Under the pieces are notes generated by a model. That model was given only the letters and a program-made list of their open reading frames with translations. It searched no databases and was not told where the DNA came from. From contig CP073344.1 of NCBI GenBank assembly GCA_024397875.1, positions 358,501 to 422,500 on the forward strand: a stretch of 64,000 nucleotides of DNA. The letters run 5' to 3'. The position numbers were made by a program, and so were the translations under genes. Within the stretch, counting starts at the first letter, position 1. Every line of letters begins with the position of its first letter. This document shows, piece by piece, positions 35,996 through 47,582 of the stretch. Source of the stretch: Amphritea atlantica. Lineage in GTDB: Bacteria > Pseudomonadota > Gammaproteobacteria > Pseudomonadales > Balneatricaceae.

Positions 35996-36469
35996 GTGCC
36001 GCAGAAATCTGATTGCAGTGTGTTCGTTGCTGATGAAGCGGCGATGGTGATGTTTGGGCAGCAGATCGCCCACGCGACAAGTGGTGGAGAGGTGATCTTT
36101 CTCAATGGTGATCTGGGTATGGGGAAAACCACTCTCAGTCGGGGCGTTCTGAAGGGGTTTGGTCATCAAGGTTCGGTTAAGAGTCCTACCTATACACTGG
36201 TTGAACCCTATGAGCTGGGTGAGGTGACGGTGTTTCATTTTGATCTGTACCGGCTGGGAGATCCGGAGGAACTCGAGTATCTGGGGATCAGGGACTATTT
36301 TACGGATCAGAGTATCTGCCTGATTGAGTGGCCCGAACGGGGTGAGGGGGTACTGCCGCCGGCCGATTTACTGCTGAATATCACGGTAGAGCAGCGGGGG
36401 CGTCGGATAAACTGGCAGGCTCAGACTGAAAAAGGCCGGCAACTGGCCGATAAGCTGATAATAAGCTGA
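35996..36469 (+). CDS. tsaE: tRNA threonylcarbamoyladenosine biosynthesis ATPase TsaE
   Basis: ATPase of the TsaB-TsaD-TsaE complex that makes t6A37 on ANN-decoding tRNAs. The P-loop GDLGMGKTTLSRG and the FHFDLYRLGDPEELEYLG block are characteristic. It has 157 residues. A GTG at 35996 with AAGGACGG a few bases upstream is the start. It lies between nnrDE and amiB, the usual place. Confidence 0.95.
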   Translation: MPQKSDCSVFVADEAAMVMFGQQIAHATSGGEVIFLNGDLGMGKTTLSRGVLKGFGHQGSVKSPTYTLVEPYELGEVTVFHFDLYRLGDPEELEYLGIRDYFTDQSICLIEWPERGEGVLPPADLLLNITVEQRGRRINWQAQTEKGRQLADKLIIS

Positions 36470-36491
36470 CGCTGTCGGTAGGTATATTGTA

Positions 36492-37910
36492 ATGGAGCAG
36501 GCTTTTAAGGGGCTGAACTTTAAGGGCTTGGGTTGTAACAGTGCGATGAGAAACAGAATGATACGACGGGCAGGATTGATAGTATTGCTTCTGAGCTGCT
36601 GGCTGGGAGCCCCCGTAAGCTATGCGGCTGAAGTTCATAACGTGCGGGTGTGGATCGCTCCGGACCATGCGCGTATGGTGTTTGATCTTTCTGCGGCGGT
36701 GCAGCATAAGCTGTTTACCCTGAAAAAGCCTGATCGTATTGTTCTGGATGTGTCGGATTCGACGCTGTTATCCAGCCTTGAAGGGCTTGATCTGTCCAAT
36801 AGTCCGGTGTCACTGATCCGTTCCGGATCCCGTAATGGTGGTAAAGATCTGCGCCTTGTGCTGGACCTCAAAGAGCATGTCAGGCCTAAAAGTTTTGCCC
36901 TGAAGCCCAATGATCAGTATGGGCACCGTCTGGTGCTCGACCTCTATCGTGAGGTGGCGCCGGAGGCACTACAGAAAACTGCGGTAGCGTCTGCGAACGA
37001 TCCGACAACATTGCGGGATATCGTGATTGCTATCGACGCCGGACACGGAGGAGAAGATCCGGGTGCTGTCGGTCCGGGACGGGTAAAGGAGAAAACCGTC
37101 GTTCTGGGGATTGCCCGGGAGCTCAATGCGTTGCTGGAAAGGGAACGGGGATTTCAGCCAAAACTGACCCGCGATGGTGACTACTATATCAGCCTGCGCA
37201 GCCGGACTGAGCGGGCCCGCAAGATGAATGCGGATATGTTTGTTTCGATTCATGCGGATGGCTTTCGGGATCACCGGGCCCGGGGGGCTTCGGTCTGGGT
37301 GCTGTCTCCCCGCGGAGCCAGTAGTGAAATGGGGCGCTGGCTGGCGCAGAAGGAAAACAGTGCTGATCTGATCGGCGGTGTCGGCAGTGTCAGCCTGGAA
37401 GATAAAGATGATGTGCTGGCCAAGGTGTTGCTGGATATGTCGATGACGGCCAGTCGCAGCGATAGCCGGGATATCGCCCGTAGTATTCATAAGAATATGA
37501 GTATGTTTGCCAAAATGCATAAAAAGCAGGTTGAGCAGGCGGGGTTCGTGGTGCTGAAGTCTCCGGATATTCCCTCAATTCTGGTTGAGACCGGCTTTAT
37601 TACCAATCATGATGAGGCGGCCAAGCTGAAATCCAGGGCTTATCAGCAGAAGATGGCGCGGGCTATTTTTGCCGGAATTAAAGCCCATTTCTCGGCTAAA
37701 CCTCCGGCGCTGACCTGGCTCGCCTGGCAGAAAGAGGGCGGGGGGACAAGCAAGGGGGTGCCCTTCAGCTACAAGGTGGTGCGGGGGGATACCCTCTCTG
37801 TTATTGCCAGCAGGAACGGTGTATCGTTGTCTGCTTTACGCAAGGCAAACGGGCTTCGCAGTGCTGATCATATCCTGGTTGGCCAAGTATTGAAGATCCC
37901 GGCCAGTTAA
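36492..37910 (+). CDS. amiB: N-acetylmuramoyl-L-alanine amidase with LysM
   Basis: Periplasmic zinc amidase that splits daughter cells. A signal peptide ([23 protein letters not shown]) is followed by an AMIN domain, which targets the septum, and an amidase_3 domain with zinc ligands in [12 protein letters not shown], the following Glu, and FVSIHADGF, plus VETGFITN. A single LysM ([27 protein letters not shown]) ends the protein. A start at 36546, nearer to the signal peptide, is possible. It is placed between tsaE and mutL as in most relatives. Confidence 0.95.
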   Translation: MEQAFKGLNFKGLGCNSAMRNRMIRRAGLIVLLLSCWLGAPVSYAAEVHNVRVWIAPDHARMVFDLSAAVQHKLFTLKKPDRIVLDVSDSTLLSSLEGLDLSNSPVSLIRSGSRNGGKDLRLVLDLKEHVRPKSFALKPNDQYGHRLVLDLYREVAPEALQKTAVASANDPTTLRDIVIAIDAGHGGEDPGAVGPGRVKEKTVVLGIARELNALLERERGFQPKLTRDGDYYISLRSRTERARKMNADMFVSIHADGFRDHRARGASVWVLSPRGASSEMGRWLAQKENSADLIGGVGSVSLEDKDDVLAKVLLDMSMTASRSDSRDIARSIHKNMSMFAKMHKKQVEQAGFVVLKSPDIPSILVETGFITNHDEAAKLKSRAYQQKMARAIFAGIKAHFSAKPPALTWLAWQKEGGGTSKGVPFSYKVVRGDTLSVIASRNGVSLSALRKANGLRSADHILVGQVLKIPAS

Positions 37911-37932
37911 TCAACTATTTGTAATCTGTAAT

Positions 37933-39828
37933 ATGTCCCGAATACACTTGCTGACTCCCCGGCTGGCGAACCAGATCGCCGCCGGTGAAGTTGTTGAACG
38001 TCCCGCTTCTGTTGTTAAAGAGATACTGGAAAATAGTCTTGATGCGGGGGCTGGCCGGGTTGAGCTGGATATCGAGCAGGGTGGCGTCAAACTGATCCGC
38101 CTGCGTGATGACGGGCAGGGGATCGAGAAAGATGATCTGCCACTGGCGCTGAGTCGTCACGCGACCAGTAAAATACTCAATCTGGATGATCTTGAAGCGG
38201 TGCAAAGTCTCGGGTTTCGTGGCGAGGCGCTGGCTTCGGTCAGTTCGGTATCCCGTCTGACGCTGACTTCACGTACGGCCGGCCAGGAGGCTGGCTGGCA
38301 GGTGCAGGCCGAGGGGCGGGATATGACCGCCGAAGTCTCGCCTGCGGCACATCCCCAGGGTTCAACCGTTGAAGTGCGGGATCTGTTTTTTAATACTCCG
38401 GCGCGTCGCAAGTTTCTCAAAACCGAAAAAACTGAATTTAAACACCTGGAAGAGGTGGTCAAGCGGCTGGCGCTGAGCCGGTTTGATGTCGGTTTTACGT
38501 TGCGCCATAACCAGAAAGTGATCCATCAACTGCGCCCGGCTGTCAGCGAAACTGAGCAGGAACGGCGTATCTCTACCCTGCTGTCCCCGGCGTTTATTGA
38601 AAACTCTATGAAGGTGGATGTCAGTGCGGAAGCGTCCGGACTCCGCTTGTGGGGCTGGGTGGCGTTGCCAACATTCTCCCGCAGCCAGGCTGATCTGCAG
38701 TATTTCTTTGTTAATGGCCGGATTATTCGCGATAAAGTCGTTGCCCATGCGTTGCGTCAGGCCTATCAGGATGTGCTCTATCATGGGCGTCACCCTGCCT
38801 ATGTGCTTTATATGGAGCTGGATCCGAAGCTGGTGGATGTGAATGTGCATCCTACCAAGCATGAGGTGCGCTTTCGTGAGACCCGTCTGGTGCATGATTT
38901 TATCTTCCGTACCACTCACCGGGTCATCGCTGATATACGACCGGAGCAGGGCGCTGAGCCGGCTATCTCAGGTGCGGCGGCGAGTGCTTTGTTAAGTGCG
39001 GTTCCGGGCCAGTCGCTGTCGCCACAGAGTTTTGAGCAGAGTCGCATGCCGCTGCATCAGTTGCAGCGGGATTCGGAGCGCTCATCAGGCTCCGGTTTCG
39101 CCGCCGCTGGCAGTTATCAGACTGATCGTCCTACGGCGGGTCAGATACGCGAGCAGATCTCCGGTTATGGCGCGCTGCATCCTCAGCAGGATATTTCGGG
39201 GCCTCTGACAGCAGCGCCGATGGCTCAGTCCGATGATACAGAGTGTCCACCGCTGGGGTACGCCATTGCGCAGCTGCACGGTGTTTTTGTGCTGGCGCAG
39301 AATGATGCCGGGCTGGTGGTGGTCGATATGCACGCAGCCCACGAACGGGTCGTTTACGAACGGATGAAGCTGGCTTATGAAGCGGAAGGGGTGCGCAGTC
39401 AGCCGTTGCTGGTGCCGGTGAGTATGGCGGTCAGTTCTATGGAAGCGGATTGTGCAGAAGAACATGTTGAGGTGTTTTCGAAACTGGGCTTTGAGATCGC
39501 CCGGATGGGAGAAGAAACCCTGGTGGTGCGGCAAGTTCCGGTGACGCTGGCCAGTGCTGATATCAGTAAGCTGATTCTCGATGTGCTGGGCGATATGGTG
39601 CAGTTCGGCACCAGCCAGAAAATTCAGCAGCATACCAATGAGTTGCTGGCGACCATGGCTTGCCATGGTTCGGTGCGGGCCAACCGGCAACTGACGCTTC
39701 CTGAAATGAACGCATTGTTGCGGGATATGGAGCGTACCGAGCGGAGCGGGCAGTGTAACCACGGACGTCCGACCTGGACGCAGATGTCGATGCATGATCT
39801 CGATAGCCTGTTTATGCGGGGACAGTAA
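37933..39828 (+). CDS. mutL: DNA mismatch repair protein MutL
   Basis: A 631-residue GHKL ATPase that links MutS to strand incision. The ATPase motifs [22 protein letters not shown] and GFRGEALAS are all present. The C-terminal domain carries [12 protein letters not shown] (from about residue 465), which fits the DxHA(x)2E(x)4E endonuclease motif, plus ACHGSVRAN and CNHGRPTW. The protein is therefore probably a nicking MutL of the Pseudomonas type, not one that relies on MutH. It overlaps or abuts miaA. Confidence 0.97.
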   Translation: MSRIHLLTPRLANQIAAGEVVERPASVVKEILENSLDAGAGRVELDIEQGGVKLIRLRDDGQGIEKDDLPLALSRHATSKILNLDDLEAVQSLGFRGEALASVSSVSRLTLTSRTAGQEAGWQVQAEGRDMTAEVSPAAHPQGSTVEVRDLFFNTPARRKFLKTEKTEFKHLEEVVKRLALSRFDVGFTLRHNQKVIHQLRPAVSETEQERRISTLLSPAFIENSMKVDVSAEASGLRLWGWVALPTFSRSQADLQYFFVNGRIIRDKVVAHALRQAYQDVLYHGRHPAYVLYMELDPKLVDVNVHPTKHEVRFRETRLVHDFIFRTTHRVIADIRPEQGAEPAISGAAASALLSAVPGQSLSPQSFEQSRMPLHQLQRDSERSSGSGFAAAGSYQTDRPTAGQIREQISGYGALHPQQDISGPLTAAPMAQSDDTECPPLGYAIAQLHGVFVLAQNDAGLVVVDMHAAHERVVYERMKLAYEAEGVRSQPLLVPVSMAVSSMEADCAEEHVEVFSKLGFEIARMGEETLVVRQVPVTLASADISKLILDVLGDMVQFGTSQKIQQHTNELLATMACHGSVRANRQLTLPEMNALLRDMERTERSGQCNHGRPTWTQMSMHDLDSLFMRGQ

Positions 39829-39829
39829 T

Positions 39830-40771
39830 TTGAGTGATCCGACATTACCGCCCGCGATTTTCTTGATGGGGCCAACCGCCTCGGGCAAAACCGATCTGGC
39901 GATGGCCCTGTGTGATCATTTGCCCTGTGACATCATCAGTGTCGATTCGGCAATGATCTACCGGGATATGAATATCGGCACCGCCACGCCTGATGCGGAG
40001 TTTTTGTCCCGCTATCCGCACCGGCTGGTGGATATTCTGGATCCGGCCGAGAGTTATTCGGCGGCTGATTTCAGGGCCGATGCGCTGCGTGAGATGGCTC
40101 AGATCAGTGCCGCAGGCCGAATCCCGCTGCTGGTGGGCGGAACCATGCTCTATTATCAGGCGCTGCTGAAAGGGCTGGCGACCCTGCCTCAGGCGGATCA
40201 GACCATTCGTGAGCGGCTGTTGCAGGAGGCCGCCGAGCATGGCTGGGAGTACCTGCATCAGCGCTTGCAGCGGGTTGACCCTGTCGCGGCACAGCGGATT
40301 CACCCCAATGATCCACAGCGGATGCAGCGGGCACTGGAGGTTTACGAACTGACCGGCCGGTCAATGACGGAGATGTGGCAGGAGCAAGAGTCACAACGAC
40401 TGCCCTATAATGTCGCTCAGCTCTGCGTCATGCCCGGTGAGCGGAAAACCCTGCATGAGCGGATTGAAAAGCGCTTTCATATTATGCTCGGACAGGGATT
40501 TGAGGCAGAGGTCCGGGCGCTCTGGGAGCGGGGGGATCTGAATCTGCAGATGCCCTCGGTTCGCTGTGTCGGCTACCGGCAGATGTGGGAGTACTTTGAG
40601 GGGCGCTGGGATTACCCGACAATGATCGAAAAAAGTGTCATCGCTACGCGACAATTGGCCAAACGACAGGTTACCTGGCTGCGTAGTTGGGACAATCTGA
40701 ATAATTTTGATTCAGCAGACCCTAATTTAACCAAGAATGCCTTGAAATTGTTGGATGGGATCATTATATAA
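39830..40771 (+). CDS. miaA: tRNA dimethylallyltransferase
   Basis: Adds the isopentenyl group to A37 of UNN-decoding tRNAs. The P-loop [13 protein letters not shown] is near the N-terminus, and [17 protein letters not shown] and [15 protein letters not shown] follow. A TTG at 39830 is preferred: GGGGA lies about eight bases upstream, and it gives [12 protein letters not shown] as in E. coli MiaA, with 313 residues. The ATG at 39794 would overlap mutL by 35 bases. Confidence 0.94.
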   Translation: MSDPTLPPAIFLMGPTASGKTDLAMALCDHLPCDIISVDSAMIYRDMNIGTATPDAEFLSRYPHRLVDILDPAESYSAADFRADALREMAQISAAGRIPLLVGGTMLYYQALLKGLATLPQADQTIRERLLQEAAEHGWEYLHQRLQRVDPVAAQRIHPNDPQRMQRALEVYELTGRSMTEMWQEQESQRLPYNVAQLCVMPGERKTLHERIEKRFHIMLGQGFEAEVRALWERGDLNLQMPSVRCVGYRQMWEYFEGRWDYPTMIEKSVIATRQLAKRQVTWLRSWDNLNNFDSADPNLTKNALKLLDGIII

Positions 40772-40853
40772 TGCAGTACTGAAAAAATATTTTTGGGCTG
40801 TCCGGCTTTTTTGAGACAGCATTATGTATCGCGGGATAAAATTATACCCCTAA

Positions 40854-41126
<273 letters not shown>

Positions 41127-41134
41127 GGTATTCA

Positions 41135-42454
41135 TTGTTCTTTGAGCGCCCTGAGTCTGGCGAATGCGCCATTCTTGTTCATATCGATATGGCAGATGAA
41201 GTGGACCGCGAAAGTCCCAAAGAGCTCGAAGAGCTCGCTTTGTCTGCTGGTGCAGATCCGGTTGCCTTTCTAACCGGCTCTCGCAGTCTCCCAAACCCCA
41301 AAACGTTTATCGGCTCTGGTAAGGTAGAAGAGCTGAAGGATCTTGTGCGCCTGCATGAAGCTGAACTGGTGATTTTTAATCACAGTTTAAGCCCCGGCCA
41401 GGAACGCAATATTGAACTTGAGATCGAATGCCGCGTACTCGACCGTACCGGACTTATCCTGGATATATTTGCCCAGCGTGCCCGCACCCATGAAGGTAAA
41501 CTTCAGGTCGAACTGGCGCAGCTTGAGCATATGTCGACCCGCCTGGTGCGCGGCTGGACCCACCTGGAGCGACAGAAGGGTGGTATTGGTTTGCGTGGTC
41601 CGGGTGAAACCCAGCTGGAAACTGACCGTCGACTGCTGCGGGCGCGGATCAAAAGTATTCTCAAGCGACTGGAGAAGGTGCGTAAACAGCGTGAACAGGG
41701 TCGTCGTGCCCGCAGTCGTTCAGAGGTGCCGACTATCTCATTGGTCGGTTATACCAACGCCGGTAAATCAACGTTGTTTAACCGCATCACAGATGCCGAG
41801 GTGTATGCTGCAGATCAGTTGTTTGCAACACTGGATCCGACCCTGCGGCGGATCGATCTGGCTGACGTGGGCCCTGCGATTCTGGCGGATACGGTGGGCT
41901 TTATACGCCATCTTCCTCACAAGCTTGTCGAAGCGTTCCGTGCTACTCTGCAGGAGACCACGGAGGCTGACCTGCTGCTGCATGTTATCGATGCCTACGA
42001 TGAAGATCGTCAGTCGCATATGGATGAAGTGCATTCCGTGTTGAAAGAGATCGGTGCTGATGAGGTGCTGACCCTCGAAGTCTACAATAAGATCGATATG
42101 CTTGAGCGGGCTGACGCCCGCATCGACCGTAACGATGAAGGTAAGCCTGTGCGGGTCTGGTTGTCTGCAGTATCGGGTGAAGGTATCGATCTGCTGTTTC
42201 AGGCGATTACTGAGTTGCTGGTCGGAGATATTTTTCATGAGCAGCTGAGCCTGAGGCCGGAAGAGGGGGGCTTGCGTGCCCAGCTTTATGCCCAGGGGGC
42301 TGTTCTGAATGAGGTGGTGGATGATCAGGGCGTTATCGATCTGGAAGTTCGTATCCAGAAAAAAGATCTGCTGCAGCTATTAAGTCGTATGAATATTGCA
42401 CCGGAACGCTACCTTGGCGTTAATGTAAACAAACCCGAGTGGTTGCATAGTTAA
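41135..42454 (+). CDS. hflX: ribosome-associated GTPase HflX
   Basis: A 439-residue GTPase that splits stalled or stressed ribosomes. An N-terminal HflX domain with a coiled-coil (about 1-190, GPGETQLETDRRLLRARI) precedes the G domain (GYTNAGKSTLFN, DTVGFI, NKID). A TTG at 41135 with GAGG seven bases upstream is the start. Its order hfq-hflX-hflK-hflC is conserved. Confidence 0.95.
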   Translation: MFFERPESGECAILVHIDMADEVDRESPKELEELALSAGADPVAFLTGSRSLPNPKTFIGSGKVEELKDLVRLHEAELVIFNHSLSPGQERNIELEIECRVLDRTGLILDIFAQRARTHEGKLQVELAQLEHMSTRLVRGWTHLERQKGGIGLRGPGETQLETDRRLLRARIKSILKRLEKVRKQREQGRRARSRSEVPTISLVGYTNAGKSTLFNRITDAEVYAADQLFATLDPTLRRIDLADVGPAILADTVGFIRHLPHKLVEAFRATLQETTEADLLLHVIDAYDEDRQSHMDEVHSVLKEIGADEVLTLEVYNKIDMLERADARIDRNDEGKPVRVWLSAVSGEGIDLLFQAITELLVGDIFHEQLSLRPEEGGLRAQLYAQGAVLNEVVDDQGVIDLEVRIQKKDLLQLLSRMNIAPERYLGVNVNKPEWLHS

Positions 42455-42510
42455 GTTATGCTGCTTACAATTTTTTTAATGCTTTAAACAGTTCTATAAC
42501 GGAGTACAGT

Positions 42511-43704
42511 ATGGCTTGGAATGAGCCTGGTGGTAACGGGAATAATCAGGACCCCTGGAATAACGGTGGTGATCGTCGCGGCGGTGGTAAAAAGGATCAG
42601 GGACCGCCTGATCTTGATGAAGCCTTGCAGAAACTGCAGGAAAAGCTGAACGGTATCTTTGGCAAAGGCGGCGGCAGTAAAGGTGGCGGTGGTTCCGGCT
42701 CCGGTCCGTCAGCGGGCTCTTCGGCCGGTTTACTGATGGTTGTTGCCGTCGTGTTGCTGGTTGGCTGGGCGGTAATGGGTTTCTATACCGTGGATCAGCA
42801 GGAGCGTGGTGTTGTACTGCGTCTTGGTAAATATCACGAAACCGTGATGCCGGGTCTGCAGTGGAATCCGCCGATGATTGATAATGTTACCACTGAAAAT
42901 GTCACCCGGGTAAGCGCCTACGAACACCGTTCGCTGATGCTGACTGAGGACGAGAACATCGTTGATGTGAGCATGACGGTTCAGTATGTTATCTCTGATC
43001 CGGTTAAGTATGTACTTAAGGTTCGAGATCCTAAGTCCAGCCTGCAGCACGCCTCTGAATCTGCCCTGCGTCATACCGTTGGCTCCTCTGAGATGAACTC
43101 TATTCTGACTGCGGGTCGTGAGATTCTGGGTAGTGATGTGAAGGAGCGACTGCAGAGCTATATGGATGGTTATCAGACCGGTTTGCGGATTACTCAGATC
43201 AATATTAAAGAAGCGAAAGCACCTTCTCAGGTTCAGGATGCGTTTGATGACGTAATCAAGGCCCGTGAGGATGAGCAGCGCTCTATCAACCAGTCTGAGT
43301 CTTACCGTAATGGTATTGTTCCAGAAGCGCGGGGTAATGCTCAGCGGATGAAGGAAGAAGCGAACGGTTATCGTGAGCGGGTTGTGGCTCAGGCAGAGGG
43401 TGACGCAAAACGTTTTGTCTCACTGCTGACTGAATATCAGAAAGCCCCTGAAGTGACCCGTGAGCGTCTCTATCTTGATGCGATGGAAGCAGTGTATGCG
43501 GGCAACGCTAAGGTGTTGGTCGATGTTGAGGGTGGCAACAATATGATGTATCTGCCACTGGATAAGCTCACCGAGAACCGGCCCCGGGCGGCAACCGGTA
43601 GTAGCGCCAGCCGTTTAAATAGTTCTGATCTGCGGGATGTGACTAATCAGGTTATCGAACAGCTTCGTCAGCGTCAGCAATCGACATCACGGGAGGTACG
43701 CTAA
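42511..43704 (+). CDS. hflK: FtsH protease modulator HflK
   Basis: A 397-residue SPFH-domain protein that forms a membrane cage with HflC around FtsH. A Gly-rich cytosolic N-terminus (residues 1-70) precedes one membrane segment (LLMVVAVVLLVGWAVMGFY), then the SPFH domain and a coiled coil. Its stop overlaps the hflC start (TAATG), so the two are coupled. Confidence 0.97.
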   Translation: MAWNEPGGNGNNQDPWNNGGDRRGGGKKDQGPPDLDEALQKLQEKLNGIFGKGGGSKGGGGSGSGPSAGSSAGLLMVVAVVLLVGWAVMGFYTVDQQERGVVLRLGKYHETVMPGLQWNPPMIDNVTTENVTRVSAYEHRSLMLTEDENIVDVSMTVQYVISDPVKYVLKVRDPKSSLQHASESALRHTVGSSEMNSILTAGREILGSDVKERLQSYMDGYQTGLRITQINIKEAKAPSQVQDAFDDVIKAREDEQRSINQSESYRNGIVPEARGNAQRMKEEANGYRERVVAQAEGDAKRFVSLLTEYQKAPEVTRERLYLDAMEAVYAGNAKVLVDVEGGNNMMYLPLDKLTENRPRAATGSSASRLNSSDLRDVTNQVIEQLRQRQQSTSREVR

Positions 43705-44576
43705 TGTCAGGTAAATCTATGACGGGATTAATGATCGCGCTGTTTCTTCTCGTGGTCGGCTATAACTCCCTGTATATCATCAAAGAGACTGACCGGGCGG
43801 TGCTGCTGAAGTTCGGTGAGATCGTTAACCCGGATATCAAGCCAGGCTTGCATGTTCGCTGGCCGGTTATCAACAAGGTTCGTAAATTCGATGGTCGGGT
43901 GCAGACGCTGGATGCGCAGCCTCAGTCATACCTGACTGTTGAAAAGAAACGACTGATCGTAGACTCGTTTATTAAGTGGCGTGTAATCGATCCGCAGAAA
44001 TACTACACCGCGACTTCGGGTGATGAGTATAAAGCGGCAGAGCTGCTGTTCCCGAACGTTGATGCGGGCCTTCGAAATCAGTTTGGTGAGCGAACCCTGA
44101 CCGAAGTGGTCTCCGGTGAGCGTGACGAACTGATGGTTGAGCTGGTGAACGCGTTGAGTGTTCAGACCAAGGAAGAGCTGGGTATTGAGATGGTCGATAT
44201 TCGGGTCAAGAAGATCGATCTGCCGCAGGAAGTATCCGCCTCTGTATACGAGCGGATGCGTACCGAGCGTGAGCGGGAAGCCCGTGAACTGCGCTCTCGT
44301 GGTAAAGAGCTTGCCGAAGGTATCCAGGCGGATGCCGATCGTCAGAAAGCGGTTATTGAGGCGAATGCCTACCGTGATGCTCAGGAGGTTCGTGGTGAAG
44401 GCGATGCTATGGCAGCCAATATTTATGCCCAGGCTTACAATAAAGATCCTGAGTTTTATGCCTTTTATCGCAGTCTGAATGCGTATAAAGAAGCGTTTAA
44501 TCAGCAGGGCGATATTATGGTGCTCAAGCCTGACAGTGATTTCTTCCGTTATCTGGGAAATTCCAAAGGTAAGTGA
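43704..44576 (+). CDS. hflC: FtsH protease modulator HflC
   Basis: A 290-residue partner of HflK. An N-terminal membrane anchor (TGLMIALFLLVVGYNSLYII) precedes the SPFH domain and an Arg/Glu-rich coiled coil (YERMRTEREREARELRSRGKE). The complex limits FtsH access to substrates. Confidence 0.97.
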   Translation: MSGKSMTGLMIALFLLVVGYNSLYIIKETDRAVLLKFGEIVNPDIKPGLHVRWPVINKVRKFDGRVQTLDAQPQSYLTVEKKRLIVDSFIKWRVIDPQKYYTATSGDEYKAAELLFPNVDAGLRNQFGERTLTEVVSGERDELMVELVNALSVQTKEELGIEMVDIRVKKIDLPQEVSASVYERMRTEREREARELRSRGKELAEGIQADADRQKAVIEANAYRDAQEVRGEGDAMAANIYAQAYNKDPEFYAFYRSLNAYKEAFNQQGDIMVLKPDSDFFRYLGNSKGK

Positions 44577-44606
44577 TCGCAATACGCCGATTGTTGTATA
44601 AAAAAT

Positions 44607-44643
44607 CCACGGAATAGGCTGCACTAAATAGCCTGTTCCGTGG
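44607..44643. other. long hairpin downstream of hflC
   Basis: CCACGGAATAGGCT and AGCCTGTTCCGTGG form a 14-base stem with one mismatch and a nine-base loop. It lies between the hflC stop and the terminator at 44655, and may protect the hflKC message or be processed. Confidence 0.5.
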
Positions 44644-44654
44644 TAGAATTCCTC

Positions 44655-44679
44655 AACCGGGTTTTGACCCGGTTTTTTT
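44655..44679 (+). terminator. terminator after hflC
   Basis: AACCGGGT and ACCCGGTT arms with a four-base loop, then Ts. Confidence 0.8.
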
Positions 44680-44713
44680 ATGTGGCGGCTGTGCCGTTGT
44701 GTTGAGGTGGGTA

Positions 44714-44911
44714 ATGAATTCTGAGCTCTGGCACCCGTTACTGATCGGCTTTTGTCTGATGCTGGTGATGGAAGGAATTCTGCCTTTTCTCTATCCGCAG
44801 CGCTGGCGTAACCTGGTTCATCAACTGGCGTTGGTGAGTAACCGGGGGCTGCGTATAACAGGTTTTGTAAGTATGATGACTGGCGTCATCCTGCTTTATA
44901 TATTTAACTGA
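44714..44911 (+). CDS. DUF2065 small membrane protein
   Basis: A 65-residue protein with two membrane helices (LLIGFCLMLVMEGILPFLYP and ITGFVSMMTGVILLYIF) and a positively charged turn. This matches the DUF2065 (YjeT) family, usually found between hflC and hisZ or purA. GAGGTGGG precedes the ATG at 44714. Function is not known. Confidence 0.85.
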   Translation: MNSELWHPLLIGFCLMLVMEGILPFLYPQRWRNLVHQLALVSNRGLRITGFVSMMTGVILLYIFN

Positions 44912-44934
44912 TCCACTGTATTTCGGAGAGTTAC

Positions 44935-46119
44935 ATGTCATTGGCAGAACGCTGGTTGTTACCAGACGGCGTCAAAGAGGTGCTGCCGCCTCGGGCACAG
45001 AAGGTGGAAGCGGCACGGCGGCGTCTGCTGGATCTGTATGATACCTGGGGTTATGAGTTGGTGATGACTCCTCTGATCGAGCACCTGGATTCCCTGCTTG
45101 TTGGCGTAGGGCGAGATCTGGAGCTGAACACCTTTAAGGTTACAGACCAGTTAACCGGGCGGATGCTGGGCATTCGCGCAGATATTACTCAGCAGGTAGC
45201 CCGTATCGATGCGAACCATCTGAATAATCAGGGTCCGGTTCGTTTTTGTTACTGCAGTACTGTGCTACACACACTGCCAGCTAATCCGCTGGCGTCCCGA
45301 AACCCGCTGCAGGTGGGTGCTGAACTGTTTGGTCATTCCGGTGTTGCCAGTGATGTCGAAATTATCTCACTGATGGTAGAAACCCTGAATGCGATGCAGG
45401 TTAATGAGGATCTGAGTCTCGACCTGGGCCATGTGGGGATCTACCGTGGCCTGATGGGTGAGGCTGCCCTGAGTGCGGATCAGGAAGCCGAGTACTTTGA
45501 GCTGTTACAGCGTAAAGATCTGCCTGAAATCGCACGGTTCCTGGCTAACTCAGATCTTGCTGAGAGTGTTAAGGCACATCTGGCTATGCTGCCAACCCTG
45601 CATGGCGGGCGCGAGGTGCTGCAGAAAGCACGGGTCTGTTTTGCAGATGTTGAAAAATCAATTATTGAAGCGCTGGATTATCTGGATGCCCTTGCGGAGC
45701 AGATATCGAAGCGCTATCCGCAGCTTGATCTCTATTTTGATCTGAGTGAGTTGCGGGGATATAACTACCATACCGGTGTCGTTTTTGCGGCGTATGTGCC
45801 GGCATTCGGGCAGGCTGTTGCCAAGGGTGGTCGTTATGATGAAGTGGGGCGCGATTTTGGTCGTGCCCGTCCGGCAACCGGGTTCAGCGCCGATCTGAAA
45901 ACTCTTGTTGAGTTGTCAGCTGTGCAGGATAAATCTGCACGGAAAGTGGTGCGGGTGCCGGCTGTTGACGATTCTGCAGCGCTGGAAGCTGTGGCTAAGC
46001 TGAGAGCTCAGGGGGAGCGTGTTGTACCGATGCTGGATGAGCGGGTTGTGGAAGATGCGCAACTGTTCACGCATCAGTTGGTGCAGCAGGATGGAACTTG
46101 GGTTCTCGAGAGCCTGTAA
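44935..46119 (+). CDS. hisZ: ATP phosphoribosyltransferase regulatory subunit HisZ
   Basis: A 394-residue HisRS-like protein without the anticodon domain that activates short-form HisG at the first step of histidine synthesis. The class II core is visible (WGYELVMTPLIEHLDSLL, LSELRGYNYHTGVVFAAYVP, AKGGRYDEVGRDFGRARPATGFSADL). Tyrosine and glycine positions for histidine binding are present. It is followed by purA, a conserved pair. Confidence 0.95.
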   Translation: MSLAERWLLPDGVKEVLPPRAQKVEAARRRLLDLYDTWGYELVMTPLIEHLDSLLVGVGRDLELNTFKVTDQLTGRMLGIRADITQQVARIDANHLNNQGPVRFCYCSTVLHTLPANPLASRNPLQVGAELFGHSGVASDVEIISLMVETLNAMQVNEDLSLDLGHVGIYRGLMGEAALSADQEAEYFELLQRKDLPEIARFLANSDLAESVKAHLAMLPTLHGGREVLQKARVCFADVEKSIIEALDYLDALAEQISKRYPQLDLYFDLSELRGYNYHTGVVFAAYVPAFGQAVAKGGRYDEVGRDFGRARPATGFSADLKTLVELSAVQDKSARKVVRVPAVDDSAALEAVAKLRAQGERVVPMLDERVVEDAQLFTHQLVQQDGTWVLESL

Positions 46120-46143
46120 ATTTTTTGAATGATTAATCGCTAG

Positions 46144-47448
<1,305 letters not shown>

Positions 47449-47460
47449 TCTGTTTCTCTG

Positions 47461-47489
47461 AAAAAGCCCGGCTATATGCCGGGTTTTTT
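47461..47489 (+). terminator. purA terminator
   Basis: CCCGGC, a five-base loop TATAT and GCCGGG, then six Ts. Confidence 0.88.
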
Positions 47490-47513
47490 GTGTCTGAAGC
47501 GTGATTGGGGAGT

Positions 47514-47543
47514 AAAAAAAACCGGGCATTGCCCGGTTTTTTT
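47514..47543. terminator. bidirectional terminator between purA and suhB
   Basis: ACCGGGC and GCCCGGT arms with a three-base loop, with an A-run before and a T-run after. It serves suhB on the minus strand and backs up the purA terminator. Confidence 0.88.
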
Positions 47544-47582
47544 ATGGCAGCAGTCGCTGCTGTAAGTGGTTGAATTGTCCGC

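Noticed and set aside
39794..39829. Upstream ATG start of miaA
   Set aside because: It would overlap mutL by 35 bases and add 12 unconserved residues. The TTG at 39830 has a better ribosome-binding site and a family-matched N-terminus.
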